NCBI RefSeq assembly: GCF_014202495.1
Contig: NZ_JACHHA010000011.1
Coordinates: forward strand, 16,401 to 80,400
Direction: 5' to 3'
Source of the DNA: Cerasibacillus quisquiliarum
GTDB lineage: Bacteria > Bacillota > Bacilli > Bacillales > Amphibacillaceae
DNA length: 64,000 bases
The translations under genes were made by a program, and so were the position numbers. This document shows positions 53,982-63,755 of the stretch, piece after piece. Positions within the stretch are counted from its first letter, which is position 1, and every line of letters starts with the position of its first letter. The notes under the pieces are model-generated. The model saw only the letters and a program-made list of their open reading frames with translations. It had not been told where the DNA came from and searched no databases.

Positions 53982-55709
53982 TTGTTCAGTGATGAACGAT
54001 TTACAGGATTGAATCCCCAAAAATTAAAGCAAGATCTCATTGCTGGAATAACGGTAGGAATTGTTGCCATACCACTTGGGATGGCTTTTGCTATTGCTTC
54101 AGGCGTTAAACCCGAGTACGGTCTGTACACAACAATTATCGCTGGGATTATAGTTGCTCTGTTTGGTGGTTCGAGATATCAAATCGCTGGACCAACTGGA
54201 GCATTCATCCCTATTCTACTAGCAATTGTTCTAGAACATGGATATGACAATTTACTAATTGCTGGATTTTTAGCAGGAATCATGCTTATTTTAATGGGGA
54301 TTTTTAAATTAGGAGGACTTATAAAGTACATTCCACGGTCTGTTACAATTGGCTTTACAGCTGGTATAGCAGTCATTATTTTCAGTGGGCAGATTGGGAA
54401 CTTTCTTGGTTTAGAGAGTTTGGAAAAGCAGAAATATTTCCATGAAAATATGATTCAAATTTTTAAACATTTGCCTGAAACAAATATTTATAGCGTGTTC
54501 ACGGCAGTCATCGGTCTACTTATAATCATATTTATTCCGAGACTATTTCCACGTCTACCTGTTCTACTAGTTGCTCTTATTGTACCAACTGTTATTGCTG
54601 TTTTATTTTACCCTAATAAAGTAGCTACGATAGGAAGTGCATTTGGTGGGATACCACAGTCATTACCTAGTATCCATTTTCCAGAAATATCATGGGAAAA
54701 AATTAAAGTCTTATGGCAACCTGCTTTCGTCATTGCCATGCTTGGTGGAATTGAATCATTGCTATCTGCTGTTGTAGCTGATGGCATGACAGGAAAGCGC
54801 CATAACTCTAATCGTGAATTAGTCGGTCAAGGAATTGCCAATGTTGTGACTCCACTATTTGGTGGCATTCCCGCAACAGGTGCTATTGCCCGCACAGCAA
54901 CAAATATTAATGCTGGTGGCTTCAGTCCCATGTCTGGTATATTTCAAGGTCTATTCGTATTATTGACCGTTATTCTATTTGCACCATATGCTGGCAGTAT
55001 ACCTCTTGCAGCTATGGCACCAATTCTTATGGTTGTTGCTTATAATATGAGTGAACATAAATCATTCATTCATATGTTAAAACTAAAGACGAGTGACTCA
55101 CTCGTGCTTATTACAACGTTTTTACTCACTGTCTTTGTAAACTTAACCGTAGCTGTTCCAATAGGATTAGGTCTAGCAATCATTTCATTTTTAAAACGAA
55201 TGAGTGAAGTATTTGAAGTAGAAAGAGTCATTCCTTCTCTTGCCAAAAATAATAAAGAGCAAAATGGTATGGATTATGGAACAAAGTGTCAGGAAATTTC
55301 ATTTTACAACATAGCTGGACCATTATTCTTTGGGGCAGCTGACCGATTTGAATCAGTGATTGGTAGTATTACACGTCGTCCTTCAGTACTCATCTTGAAA
55401 ATGAAACATGTTCCTATTTTAGATGCCACTGGTGCAGCAAACTTAGCTTCTTTAGTTACAGATTTTAAAAAAAGATTTAATGGCACGTTACTCATCACAG
55501 AGGTAACCGAAGATGTCATGGCCATGATGAAAGCAACAGGGTTATATAACGAAATTGGGCCGGATCATTTCTTTAAAGAATCGCATGAAGCAGTTGACTA
55601 TGCACTTAAGCGCATTAATCCTAAGCGTTGCTCACTTTGTGCGAAGTCTGGTAAAAATACATGCCAAGTTTTCCAAGATAGTAGCCAATTACAAAAAGAT
55701 CATGCTTAA
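53982..55709 (+). CDS. SulP family inorganic anion transporter
   Basis: 575 residues. TTG 53982 is used since family similarity starts at FTGLNPQKLKQDLIAGITVG. SulP landmarks: VGIVAIPLGMAFAIASGVKP, GGSRYQIAGPTGAFIPILL, and VVADGMTGKRHNSNRELVGQ then GIANVVTPLFGGIPATGAIA. The C-terminus carries a STAS domain (VLILKMKHVPILDATGAANL). After it comes a cysteine-rich tail, KRCSLCAKSGKNTCQVF, which could bind metal. Imports sulfate or bicarbonate, or another anion. Start weakly supported. Confidence 0.93.
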   Translation: MFSDERFTGLNPQKLKQDLIAGITVGIVAIPLGMAFAIASGVKPEYGLYTTIIAGIIVALFGGSRYQIAGPTGAFIPILLAIVLEHGYDNLLIAGFLAGIMLILMGIFKLGGLIKYIPRSVTIGFTAGIAVIIFSGQIGNFLGLESLEKQKYFHENMIQIFKHLPETNIYSVFTAVIGLLIIIFIPRLFPRLPVLLVALIVPTVIAVLFYPNKVATIGSAFGGIPQSLPSIHFPEISWEKIKVLWQPAFVIAMLGGIESLLSAVVADGMTGKRHNSNRELVGQGIANVVTPLFGGIPATGAIARTATNINAGGFSPMSGIFQGLFVLLTVILFAPYAGSIPLAAMAPILMVVAYNMSEHKSFIHMLKLKTSDSLVLITTFLLTVFVNLTVAVPIGLGLAIISFLKRMSEVFEVERVIPSLAKNNKEQNGMDYGTKCQEISFYNIAGPLFFGAADRFESVIGSITRRPSVLILKMKHVPILDATGAANLASLVTDFKKRFNGTLLITEVTEDVMAMMKATGLYNEIGPDHFFKESHEAVDYALKRINPKRCSLCAKSGKNTCQVFQDSSQLQKDHA

Positions 55710-55753
55710 AATGTAGTTTTTAGAGACTGGAGCATAAACTAGTCAAAATATAG

Positions 55754-55799
55754 AAGTGCATGAAATCAAGATTTGTCCATTTGCTTTCATGCACTTTTA
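55754..55799 (+). terminator. Terminator of the SulP gene
   Basis: AAGTGCATGAAA (55754-55765) pairs with TTTCATGCACTT (55785-55796), followed by TTACTTTT. A further AAAGTAGA/TCTACTTT hairpin at 55863-55900 lies in the remaining gap, which holds no gene. Confidence 0.85.
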
Positions 55800-56010
55800 C
55801 TTTTAGAAATATAGCGTGTTTTATCGTTTTTCTATTTATGTGCCATCGTCCTTTTTCCGATGTTAAAGTAGATGTCTTAAAAAAGAGCATGATCTACTTT
55901 GTAACGATCTATTTGCTTTATTTCGTTCTAACCTCCTTTTTTATTAAAACATTTGTAAGCCACGTCTGGTATACTAATCTTTATCACGCCAAATAAAGGA
56001 GTAAAATAAC

Positions 56011-57123
56011 ATGCTATCGATTGATAAAATTATTTTACATCGGTTAAATATGCGATTGAAACATCCATTTGTAACGAGTTTCGGCACAACACAAGATAAA
56101 GACTTTTTTATTATTGAAGTGATTGATGAAGATGGATATTGTGGGTATGGGGAATCAGTTGCTTTTGATGCACCATGGTACACAGAAGAAACAGTAAAAA
56201 CGACCATACATATGCTAACTGATTTTTTAATTCCTTTATTAAAAAAAAATCACATCACACACCCTAGAGAACTAGTGGAAATATTGAATCCAATTAGGCG
56301 TAATCATATGGCAAAAGCAGCGCTTGAAGGGGCTATTTGGGACCTTTATGCGAAACGAGAAAATATCTCTCTTCAACAAGCATTAGGTGGAGAAAAAACA
56401 TTTATTGATGTTGGTATGAGTATTGGAATTCAACCAACTATGATAGATCTTCTCAATAAAATTGAACGCGCCTTGGAAGATGGGTATAAAAGGATTAAAT
56501 TGAAAATAAAACCAGGTCATGATGTTCAACTCCTTCGTCATGTCAGGAGGCATTTTCCAAATATACCAATTATGGTTGATGCAAATTCCGCATATACATT
56601 AGATGATTTACCGATTTTAAAACAACTCGATGATTTTGATCTAATGATGATTGAACAACCGCTCCAACAAGATGATTTTATTGAGCATGCTAAGCTACAA
56701 GACACAATATCTACGCCGATTTGTCTTGACGAAAGTATTCATTCCCTAAATGATGTTAAACTAGCGATAAAACTCGGCAGCTGTAAAGTAATTAATATTA
56801 AAAGCGGTCGTGTCGGAGGGTTAACAGAGAGTATTAAAATTCATGACTATTGTCAAAAGCATCACATACCTGTTTGGTGTGGTGGGATGTTAGAAGCAGG
56901 TGTTGGACGAGCACATAACGTCGCCTTAGCATCACTGACTAACTTTTCATTACCAGGTGATACAGCAGGTTCAAGTCATTATTGGGAAACAGATATTATT
57001 ACACCCGAAGTTGTCGTAAAGGATGGAAAGATCAAAGTTCCAACTGGTGCTGGTATAGGTTACGCAATAGATTGGGAAGCTTTAAGGCAATTTACAGTTT
57101 CAAAACAAATAATTGATTTTTAA
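56011..57123 (+). CDS. menC: o-Succinylbenzoate synthase (MenC, enolase superfamily)
   Basis: 370 residues. N-terminal capping domain [20 protein letters not shown]; catalytic KxK in [11 protein letters not shown]; metal ligands Asp in [11 protein letters not shown], Glu in [10 protein letters not shown] and Asp in [10 protein letters not shown]; second Lys in [11 protein letters not shown]. Converts SHCHC to o-succinylbenzoate in menaquinone synthesis; the family is also promiscuous for N-acylamino acid racemisation. No other men genes are nearby, so the N-acylamino acid racemase role cannot be excluded. AAGGAG precedes ATG 56011. Confidence 0.9.
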   Translation: MLSIDKIILHRLNMRLKHPFVTSFGTTQDKDFFIIEVIDEDGYCGYGESVAFDAPWYTEETVKTTIHMLTDFLIPLLKKNHITHPRELVEILNPIRRNHMAKAALEGAIWDLYAKRENISLQQALGGEKTFIDVGMSIGIQPTMIDLLNKIERALEDGYKRIKLKIKPGHDVQLLRHVRRHFPNIPIMVDANSAYTLDDLPILKQLDDFDLMMIEQPLQQDDFIEHAKLQDTISTPICLDESIHSLNDVKLAIKLGSCKVINIKSGRVGGLTESIKIHDYCQKHHIPVWCGGMLEAGVGRAHNVALASLTNFSLPGDTAGSSHYWETDIITPEVVVKDGKIKVPTGAGIGYAIDWEALRQFTVSKQIIDF

Positions 57124-57186
57124 ATAAATAGAGAATAAAAAACGATAAGAGATTATAAAGAATTAATAAAGTATCAAATAAAATAG

Positions 57187-57229
57187 AAAGCGGAAAAACT
57201 GAACATGACGTTCATTTTTCCGCTTTTTT
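57187..57229 (+). terminator. Terminator of menC
   Basis: AAAGCGGAAAAA (57187-57198) pairs with TTTTTCCGCTTT (57215-57226) and an inner TGAAC/GTTCA helix, followed by T's. Confidence 0.95.
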
Positions 57230-57246
57230 ATTTGACACCTTTCATT

Positions 57247-58176
57247 TCAGCCATTAAAAGCATCTGTTAAATTCGGAACGATTTGCTTTTTACGTGAGAC
57301 AACGCCTTTTAATAAGGCACGGTTATTAGTGAGCGTCACATGAAATGCTTGTTCTACCTTTTTACTTTCTGTACCTATTGCAAGCACATCTGAATTACTG
57401 TTTAAAATATCAGTCACAACGAGCAGATACAAAGATAAATTGTTTTTGTCGACATGTGTTTTAATAGCCTTTTCAAATTCTGCTTGTTTTTCATAAACTT
57501 CTTCTAAATCAACAGCATTAATTTGGTTAATTTCAACTTTATGGCCGTTCATATCAAATGTCTTCGCATCATTGGCTAAAAGCTCGTCCATTGATTTATC
57601 TTTTAAATCAGTACCTGCTTTTAACATTTCTAAACCATAAACATCTAAATCTACTTCAGCGATTTTTGCTAATTCCTTTGCTGCTTTAATGTCTTCATCT
57701 GTGCATGTCGGTGATTTAAATAATAATGAGTCAGAAATAATAGCTGATACCATAAGTCCTGCAATATGTTTAGGAATCTCAACCTGATGTTCCTTATACA
57801 TTTTATTTAAAATTGTTGCCGTACAGCCTACTGGTTCAACACGAAAATAGAGTGGGTCTTTCGTTTCAAAATTAGCAACACGATGATGGTCAATGACTTC
57901 AGCGATGCGAACGTCACTAATATTCGATACACTTTGTTGGAATTCATTATGGTCAACGAGAATAACTTCTTTAACGTCTTCGTCTACTTTTTCAATGAAA
58001 CGAGGTGTTTCTAAATTAAAGTAATCAAGTGCGTAAGCTGTTTCTTTATTCACTTCTCCAAGACGCACTGCTTCAGCATTAACACCGAGCTCTTTTTTTA
58101 AATGTGCATATGCCAGTGCTGAACAAATCGAATCCGTATCTGGATTACGATGGCCAATGACAAGTACTTTTTCCAT
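57247..58176 (-). CDS. ppaC: Manganese-dependent inorganic pyrophosphatase (family II)
   Basis: 309 residues, DHH family. Metal motifs are [32 protein letters not shown] and [14 protein letters not shown], followed by the C-terminal DHHA2 domain with the [10 protein letters not shown] loop that binds pyrophosphate. Hydrolyses pyrophosphate to drive biosynthesis; cytoplasmic. GAAGGAGA precedes the ATG. Single gene with a divergent FAD oxidoreductase. Confidence 0.97.
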   Translation of the reverse strand: MEKVLVIGHRNPDTDSICSALAYAHLKKELGVNAEAVRLGEVNKETAYALDYFNLETPRFIEKVDEDVKEVILVDHNEFQQSVSNISDVRIAEVIDHHRVANFETKDPLYFRVEPVGCTATILNKMYKEHQVEIPKHIAGLMVSAIISDSLLFKSPTCTDEDIKAAKELAKIAEVDLDVYGLEMLKAGTDLKDKSMDELLANDAKTFDMNGHKVEINQINAVDLEEVYEKQAEFEKAIKTHVDKNNLSLYLLVVTDILNSNSDVLAIGTESKKVEQAFHVTLTNNRALLKGVVSRKKQIVPNLTDAFNG

Positions 58177-58354
58177 ATTTAAGATCTCCTTCTCTCTTTA
58201 TTTTAAATAGATTGTATCATCCATTTTTATGTAATCGACTATAACGAAAATTTTATCATACCCGCTTCAATTGTTCAAAATAAAGCAAAAGAAGATGTAT
58301 GTGTAGAAACCGAAACATGCCGATGTTACAATATAATAAAAAGGATTTTTTATT

Positions 58355-59479
58355 ATGAAAAAGAAAATTATTATCATTGGCGCTGGAATTTTAGGCGCAT
58401 CCACAGCATACCATTTATCAAAAACAAATACAGATGTGACCTTAATTGATCGTAATGAACCTGGACAAGCAACTGATGCTGCTACAGGTATTATTTGCCC
58501 ATGGCTATCAAAACGGCGAAATAAAGCATGGTACCATCTTGCAAAAAATGGCGCTAAAATTTATCCAAACATGATTAAAGAGTTAGAAGAAGCCGGTGAA
58601 AAAGAAACAGGTTATAAAAAAGTCGGTGCTTTAAGTGTTCGAGCCAAAAAGGAAACATTGCAAGAAATGAAAGATATTGCTTTGAAACGTCGCATAGATG
58701 CTCCAGAGATAGGTGACATTACAATTTTATCTCCAAAAGAAACGAGAAAATTATTCCCACCTATTGCTGAAGGCTTAGGAGCTGTGTATGTTAGTGGGGC
58801 TGCTCGAGTTGATGGAAGTAAGCTACGAAAAGCGTTAATTAACGGAGCAATTAAGAACGGAGTTAAATACATCCAAGATTCAGCCTCATTAATTGTTGAA
58901 CGTCAAACAGTAACCGGTGTTAGACTATCGAAGTCCAACATAAAAGCAGATACTGTTATCGCAACAAACGGTGCTTGGATGAAGGAATTACTTGCACCAA
59001 TCGGCATCGCCTTCTCAAGTTCACCACAGAAAGGACAACTCATCCAATTACATATACCAGATATAGATACGAGTGCTTGGCCTGTAATTATGCCACCTAG
59101 TAATCAGTCCATCGTTCCTTTTGATGATCGTGTTATTATCGGGGCAACACATGAAAAGAAAGAAGTCGGATTTGACCACCGCATCACAGCTGAAGGGATG
59201 CATCGGGTTCTATTTACGGCATTAAAATTTGCACCTGGCCTTGGTAATGGAACGATTATTGGAACAAGAGTTGGATTTCGCCCATATACACCCGAGTATT
59301 TACCTGTTATTGGGCAAATACCTGGTTATAAAGGATTAATTGCAGCCAATGGATTAGGAGCATCTGGATTAACGACAGGGCCATACTTGGGCTTACAATT
59401 AGCTAAATTGGCTCTTGAACAACCATTAGAAATTGACCTAAAACATTACGACATTCGTAAAGCAATAATAAACGAATAA
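58355..59479 (+). CDS. FAD-dependent oxidoreductase (DadA/glycine oxidase-like)
   Basis: 374 residues. The FAD motif is IIIIGAGILGASTAYHLS; ATDAATGIICPWLSKRRNKA follows. The C-terminal GTRVGFRPYTPEYLPVIGQI and LIAANGLGASGLTTGPYLGL are typical of DAO family enzymes acting on D-amino acids or glycine. A different branch from the gene at 37970. AAAAGGA precedes the ATG with a somewhat long spacing. Substrate unknown. Confidence 0.92.
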   Translation: MKKKIIIIGAGILGASTAYHLSKTNTDVTLIDRNEPGQATDAATGIICPWLSKRRNKAWYHLAKNGAKIYPNMIKELEEAGEKETGYKKVGALSVRAKKETLQEMKDIALKRRIDAPEIGDITILSPKETRKLFPPIAEGLGAVYVSGAARVDGSKLRKALINGAIKNGVKYIQDSASLIVERQTVTGVRLSKSNIKADTVIATNGAWMKELLAPIGIAFSSSPQKGQLIQLHIPDIDTSAWPVIMPPSNQSIVPFDDRVIIGATHEKKEVGFDHRITAEGMHRVLFTALKFAPGLGNGTIIGTRVGFRPYTPEYLPVIGQIPGYKGLIAANGLGASGLTTGPYLGLQLAKLALEQPLEIDLKHYDIRKAIINE

Positions 59480-59501
59480 ACTTATTGAAAGAGTGATCAT
59501 A

Positions 59502-59591
59502 TTGAACGGGAAATCAGTCATATTATTTATCATTATTACGATCATCTTAGCACTCATTTTAAGTTTTTGGTTATTAAAAGAAATGGTTTAG
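59502..59591 (+). CDS. Small membrane peptide, 29 residues
   Basis: TTG 59502 encodes a single hydrophobic helix: MNGKSVILFIIITIIL then ALILSFWLLKEMV, followed directly by a hairpin. It starts 23 bases after the FAD oxidoreductase stop in the same direction, suggesting co-transcription. The ribosome binding site (AGAGTG) is weak. Such small peptides often modulate neighbouring membrane enzymes; any role here is inference. Confidence 0.45.
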   Translation: MNGKSVILFIIITIILALILSFWLLKEMV

Positions 59592-59630
59592 TAAATACCG
59601 AGATATGATTCATACATATCTCGGTATTTA
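59592..59630 (+). terminator. Hairpin after the small peptide
   Basis: TAAATACCGAGATAT (59592-59606) pairs with ATATCTCGGTATTTA (59616-59630), 15 perfect pairs. There is only a short T stretch after it, so it may be a terminator of modest strength. Confidence 0.75.
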
Positions 59631-59725
59631 CTCATTGTATAAAAATGCCTTGTCAGTTCCAACATATTCATATATAATCAATTATAATTTATTGAATATT
59701 CTACTTTTAGATAAGGAGGAAATAA

Positions 59726-60418
59726 ATGGTAAAAGAAATAATATGCACCAATATTTCTAAGACTTATATTGGTGATGGTGTCACGACACATGCTGTAAAA
59801 AATATACATTTATCTTTTAAAAAAGGAGAATTCACATCAATTATTGGCCCTTCCGGTTCTGGAAAATCAACACTTCTTAGTTTAATTGGTACATTAGATA
59901 AACCTTCAGAAGGACAGATTCTTTATGATGACAAAGACATCATGAAACAAAGCAAAAGAAAAATAGCAGACTTTCGTTTTGAAAAAATTGGTTTCATCTT
60001 TCAGCAATTTCACTTACTCCCCACACTCACTGCATTAGAAAATGTCTTAACACCATTGTTTGGTCGCAAAGTAAACTATTCTAAACAAAAACGCGCTAAA
60101 GAGGTTTTAGAGCAAGTAGGCTTAATAAATAAGTTAAACGCTTTACCATCACAATTATCAGGTGGACAGCAACAGCGCGTTGCTATAGCAAGAGCGATTG
60201 TTCATAAACCAAGTTGGCTATTAGCCGATGAACCAACAGGAAATCTTGACACTGAAACAGGTGATAAAATTTTTTCATTACTTAAACAATTAAATGAAGA
60301 AGAAGGATGTAGTGTCCTTTATGTCACACATGATTCAACACTTGCACATAAGGCAAATCGTATCATTTCCATGCAAGATGGCATCATACTAGAAGATAAA
60401 GAAGGAGTTGCTCTTTAA
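59726..60418 (+). CDS. MacB/LolD-type ABC ATPase without visible permease
   Basis: 230 residues. Walker A GPSGSGKSTLLSLIG, Q-loop FIFQQFHLLPTLTALENVL, signature LSGGQQQRVAIARAIVH, Walker B WLLADEPTGNLDTETG and switch VLYVTHDSTLAHKA. AAGGAGG precedes the ATG. Members normally pair with an FtsX-type permease; none lies on either side (amidase downstream after a terminator). The permease may be elsewhere or lost. Substrate class unknown. Confidence 0.93.
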   Translation: MVKEIICTNISKTYIGDGVTTHAVKNIHLSFKKGEFTSIIGPSGSGKSTLLSLIGTLDKPSEGQILYDDKDIMKQSKRKIADFRFEKIGFIFQQFHLLPTLTALENVLTPLFGRKVNYSKQKRAKEVLEQVGLINKLNALPSQLSGGQQQRVAIARAIVHKPSWLLADEPTGNLDTETGDKIFSLLKQLNEEEGCSVLYVTHDSTLAHKANRIISMQDGIILEDKEGVAL

Positions 60419-60424
60419 ACTTTA

Positions 60425-60454
60425 TTGGGATTCATATAGTTGAATCCCAATTTT
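60425..60454 (+). terminator. Terminator of the orphan ABC ATPase gene
   Basis: TTGGGATTCA (60425-60434) pairs with TGAATCCCAA (60441-60450), followed by TTTT. The rest of the gap to 60761 is AT-rich and holds no gene, repeat or clear promoter that I can support. Confidence 0.9.
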
Positions 60455-60761
60455 CCATTGTTAATCAGTTAGACATGTCTTTTCATCATTTAACATACGA
60501 AGCACTATATCGGTTATATAAGGTTCAGTCAACAATCGGTCAGTGATTTTATACATCTATCTGAGTATGTAAGTAAATAGAAGTAGCCAATGGAGATAAG
60601 AATTTAGCAATACTAACTAAAAACGCAAGAGTAATCGTAATATAATTAATCTATTTCATAGGTTATCAAACTTATAAAATGAAAAATGTATTTTTCTTAA
60701 ATTTAAAAGGTATCCTTTGGCATATGACAAATATAGGGGGAATATGAGAGGAAGGATATAA

Positions 60762-62210
60762 ATGATTAAAGGGGAACAAACTGTTGATACGAAAGATATT
60801 TTATTTATGGATGCCACAACACTTGCAAGTAAAATAGCCAACCGAGAAATCACTTCGCTTTACGCAACTGAAACATATATCACACATTTAAAAAAAGTAA
60901 ATAGCAAAATAAATTGTCTCGTCGAAAATCGGTTTGATGAAGCATTAAAAGAAGCCAAGATTATTGATACAACAATAAAACAAAACAGGATGAAACATAA
61001 AAAGTTACTCGGTGTTCCGATAAGTATGAAGGAATCATTTGATATCACAGGCATGAAAACAACAGGTGGGCTTATTCATTTAAAAAATGCTGTACGTGAT
61101 AAGGATGCGGAAGTTGTAGCGCGTTTAAAATCCGAAGGTGCCATTATTTTAGGAAAAACAAATACATCAGCTCTCTGCTTCTGTCAAGAAACAGATAATA
61201 AATTATATGGAAGAACTAATAACCCATGGGATTTAACGAAGACAGCAGGCGGCTCAAGTGGTGGTGAGGCGGCATTAATAGCTGTAGGTGGTGCTGCAGC
61301 AGGTATTGGTTCAGATATTGGTGGATCGATTCGTTTCCCTAGTCATTTTAATGGGGTTATTGGATTTAAGTCTGGTCATCACCAAGTATCACAAGACGGA
61401 AGTTTTCCAAAAGCTGAAATTCCGTTACAAGAAAGAATGCTTGGTATCGGTCCGATCACAAAGTCTGTCCAAGATGCGAAAATAATTTATAACTTAATTG
61501 CAAAACAACCTGCATCTAGACGAAATTTAACAAACTTTACAATAACCTTTTTACCACGAATGAACTATCCAATGTCCGACGAAACAGAAGCAATGTTAAC
61601 AAGAGTTCAGAAACAGGTGGAAAATGAATTCGAAATATTAAGGGAAGTTCCGCCTTTTTTTGAACAGTCGGCTTTATTATGGCAAGAAATGATGTCTGTT
61701 GATGCAGGTGAAAGCATCGCTCAAATCACCTTTAATCAGAAAAAAAGAAGAGAAACACGGGAATATATAAAAGAATTGCTCACACGAAAATCCAACATAC
61801 ATCGTTATTTATCATGGGCATTAATTGGTGCAAAACTATTCAAACCATCTCAGAAGCGTATAAAGGAATTAAATGACATAATACGAAGAGGTGATGAACT
61901 ACTTAACAACTATTTAGATGATAAAATATTGATTTTCCCTCTTTATCATACGAGCGCACTCAGACATGGACATTTATATAAAGAGATATTCTCTATTCGC
62001 AAAACATTTTTAAAATATATGCCATATGTTGCTTATGCAAATGTATGGGGCTTGCCAGCATTAATCATTCCGATTGAAAATGATAAACAACATATGCCAA
62101 TGGCTGTTCAGCTTATAAGTAAAAACGGAAATGAAGATGCCTTATTTCAATTAGGTGAATGGCTTGAAGATTTAAATCGTGGCTATGTACGTTGCCAAAA
62201 ATATGATTAG
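60762..62210 (+). CDS. Amidase signature family enzyme
   Basis: 482 residues. The Ser-cisSer-Lys triad is visible: Lys in GVPISMKESFDITGM, the cis-Ser in AGGSSGGEAALIAVGG and the nucleophile Ser in GIGSDIGGSIRFPSHFNG. Without GatB/GatC genes it is a stand-alone amidase rather than the tRNA amidotransferase A subunit. AGAGGAAGG precedes ATG 60762. Substrate unknown. Confidence 0.93.
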   Translation: MIKGEQTVDTKDILFMDATTLASKIANREITSLYATETYITHLKKVNSKINCLVENRFDEALKEAKIIDTTIKQNRMKHKKLLGVPISMKESFDITGMKTTGGLIHLKNAVRDKDAEVVARLKSEGAIILGKTNTSALCFCQETDNKLYGRTNNPWDLTKTAGGSSGGEAALIAVGGAAAGIGSDIGGSIRFPSHFNGVIGFKSGHHQVSQDGSFPKAEIPLQERMLGIGPITKSVQDAKIIYNLIAKQPASRRNLTNFTITFLPRMNYPMSDETEAMLTRVQKQVENEFEILREVPPFFEQSALLWQEMMSVDAGESIAQITFNQKKRRETREYIKELLTRKSNIHRYLSWALIGAKLFKPSQKRIKELNDIIRRGDELLNNYLDDKILIFPLYHTSALRHGHLYKEIFSIRKTFLKYMPYVAYANVWGLPALIIPIENDKQHMPMAVQLISKNGNEDALFQLGEWLEDLNRGYVRCQKYD

Positions 62211-62214
62211 TACC

Positions 62215-62239
62215 ACTCGCCAAAGACGGCGAGTTTTTC
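62215..62239 (+). terminator. Terminator of the amidase gene
   Basis: ACTCGCC (62215-62221) pairs with GGCGAGT (62228-62234), followed by TTTTT. Confidence 0.92.
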
Positions 62240-62267
62240 TTTATGAATCGCCTAGATTATAACAGAT

Positions 62268-62435
62268 TTATTTACTTTCTTTTAATTCTTTAACTTCTTT
62301 TTCAAGGGTATCGATTCTATTCATGAGGTTTTTTCTTGGTTGAAGGATGAGACGGACGATGATAGATATAGCTACGACACCACATACGATAACACCAATC
62401 ATTGCAGGAATAAAAAATGAATAAAAATCGAACAT
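62268..62435 (-). CDS. Small membrane protein with coiled-coil tail, 55 residues
   Basis: ATG 62435 with GGGGAGAT seven bases upstream. Residues 5-32 form one membrane helix (SFFIPAMIGVIVCGVVAISI), then a basic turn (QPRKN) and a heptad-like charged helix (RIDTLEKEVKELKESK). It does not match a named family that I recall, but the signal, size and spacing make it a convincing gene. It lies between the amidase (convergent) and the broken lipase-like gene on the same strand. Confidence 0.7.
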   Translation of the reverse strand: MFDFYSFFIPAMIGVIVCGVVAISIIVRLILQPRKNLMNRIDTLEKEVKELKESK

Positions 62436-62459
62436 ATGAATCATCTCCCCATTTCACTT

Positions 62460-63235
62460 TCATCTACGGTCAAAAAAAGTTTCAGTTGTATTAATAATTT
62501 GTTGATAATCATTGTTTACTATATCTAATTTTTCTAGGTTGTCTAATCCTCTTCGATATAGAGCATTCCTTGCTTCACCATCAAAATAATCAATTAGCCT
62601 TCTAATAATATCAATATTTTCCTCTTTTACATAATGCAACGTATAACTATGTTCTAAATATGTGATTAATTGCTGTTTTATAAAAGGCATTTAAATTATA
62701 TTTTACAGCAAAAAATTCAGCCAAAGCACCACCTAAGGAGTGACCGACTACTGTAATATTTTCGCTGCCATATTTTTTAACATACTTTTTTACAATTGGA
62801 TCAGCTTCGGTAAATTGATTTTTCTTTGTTAACTCAATATACTTACCATTTTTTATTTTTGCATTTCCTGCCACGAGAGAAGCATCTTGTGCTGGACTAC
62901 CATTATAATTTTTTGGAACTTCTTTTATCGGATAATTGGAATCGCCGAAAATAATTCCTTCTATATCTTCTCTAATATCTTTTGCTTTTTGATCGAAGCC
63001 TTCATTCATATTCGTTCCTTCAAACGCAATTACAATGTCATTTGATTCCGGATGTGCTATAACATACCCATGTAATCCAGTGTCCTTATCGTGAAATCGT
63101 TTCAATGATATTCCAAGTGACTTTACTTCCGTCTATGGTACGTACTTTTAATTTTGGTAATCCTCTTTCGTATGCTTGTTTTGCAATTTGTGCTGCTTCA
63201 TAATCAACGATACTCACATTATTATTAATTTTCAT
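62460..63235 (-). pseudogene. Lipase-like alpha/beta hydrolase, broken in two places
   Basis: Three reading frames. From ATG 63235 (GGTGTGAG signal) the first 49 residues end at a stop at 63086 in ISR. The second frame resumes at about 63105 with KRFHDKDTGLHGYVIAHPES and carries the lipase elbow VVGHSLGGALAEFFAVKY (Ser in GHSLG). It stops at 62647 after FYKTAINHIFRT, and a third frame (FIKQQLITYLEHSYTLHYV) continues to 62460. The middle of the hydrolase domain, including the later Asp and His, seems missing, so a deletion as well as frameshifts is likely. Similar lipase-type genes stand beside DUF1433 lipoproteins in other Bacillaceae. Confidence 0.72.
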
Positions 63236-63284
63236 GGACTCACACCTACTTTCTTTGTATAATTATACCATGGAGGTGAATTTT

Positions 63285-63617
63285 TTGAAAATAAAATCTA
63301 TACTCATTATACCATTTATTTTACTTCTAGGAGGATGTTTTATGAATCAACAAACATATGATGATGAAACAATACAAAAAGCGATGGAAACAGCGGAAAG
63401 CTACTTAAAAAACAATTATAAAGATATACAATCGGTCGAGTTCGATGATAAAGACTTTACTTCACCGATGGGGGGATTCCTTGTTACAGGGAAAATTAAC
63501 GGAACAGCTAAATTTTCAGTTAGCATGGATAATAATTTTCGAGTAGGCAGTTTAGGGAGAGGGCACGGATTCCCCGAGGAAAAAGATGAATGTAAAGATA
63601 AAACTTGTGATTATTAA
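63285..63617 (+). CDS. DUF1433 family lipoprotein
   Basis: 110 residues. TTG 63285 with GGAGGTGA five bases upstream starts a lipoprotein signal peptide ending ILLLGGCFMNQQ. The mature part, YDDETIQKAMETAESYLKNN, then EFDDKDFTSPMGGFLVTGKI and SLGRGHGFPEEKDECKDKTC, matches the DUF1433 family pattern as I know it. Function unknown. It is divergent from the broken lipase-like gene; the pairing suggests they were once a unit (possibly toxin and protective lipoprotein), which is inference. Confidence 0.8.
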   Translation: MKIKSILIIPFILLLGGCFMNQQTYDDETIQKAMETAESYLKNNYKDIQSVEFDDKDFTSPMGGFLVTGKINGTAKFSVSMDNNFRVGSLGRGHGFPEEKDECKDKTCDY

Positions 63618-63641
63618 CGTGATTCGGGTGTGTGAGAACGT

Positions 63642-63755
63642 ATGTATAAATCCGCAATGGGAATAGCAATTGTAATGTCCCTACTTTTATCAGGATGTTT
63701 TATGAATCAACAAACATATGATGACGAAACTATACAAATACCTCTCCGTTTATAA
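63642..63755 (+). pseudogene. Truncated second copy of the DUF1433 lipoprotein
   Basis: ATG 63642 encodes a lipoprotein signal (GIAIVMSLLLSGCFMNQQTY) and then DDETIQ identical to the gene upstream, followed by IPLRL and a stop. The DNA matches the upstream gene exactly over 33 bases (63692-63724 versus 63332-63364, 360 bases apart) and similarity ends near 63738. The rest of the gene has been replaced by unrelated sequence, so this copy is cut by a deletion or insertion. Confidence 0.85.

Noticed and set aside
55760..55996. Plus-strand hydrophobic ORF between sulP and menC
   Set aside because: It begins inside the sulP terminator stem, has no ribosome binding site, and reads as AT-rich chance sequence.
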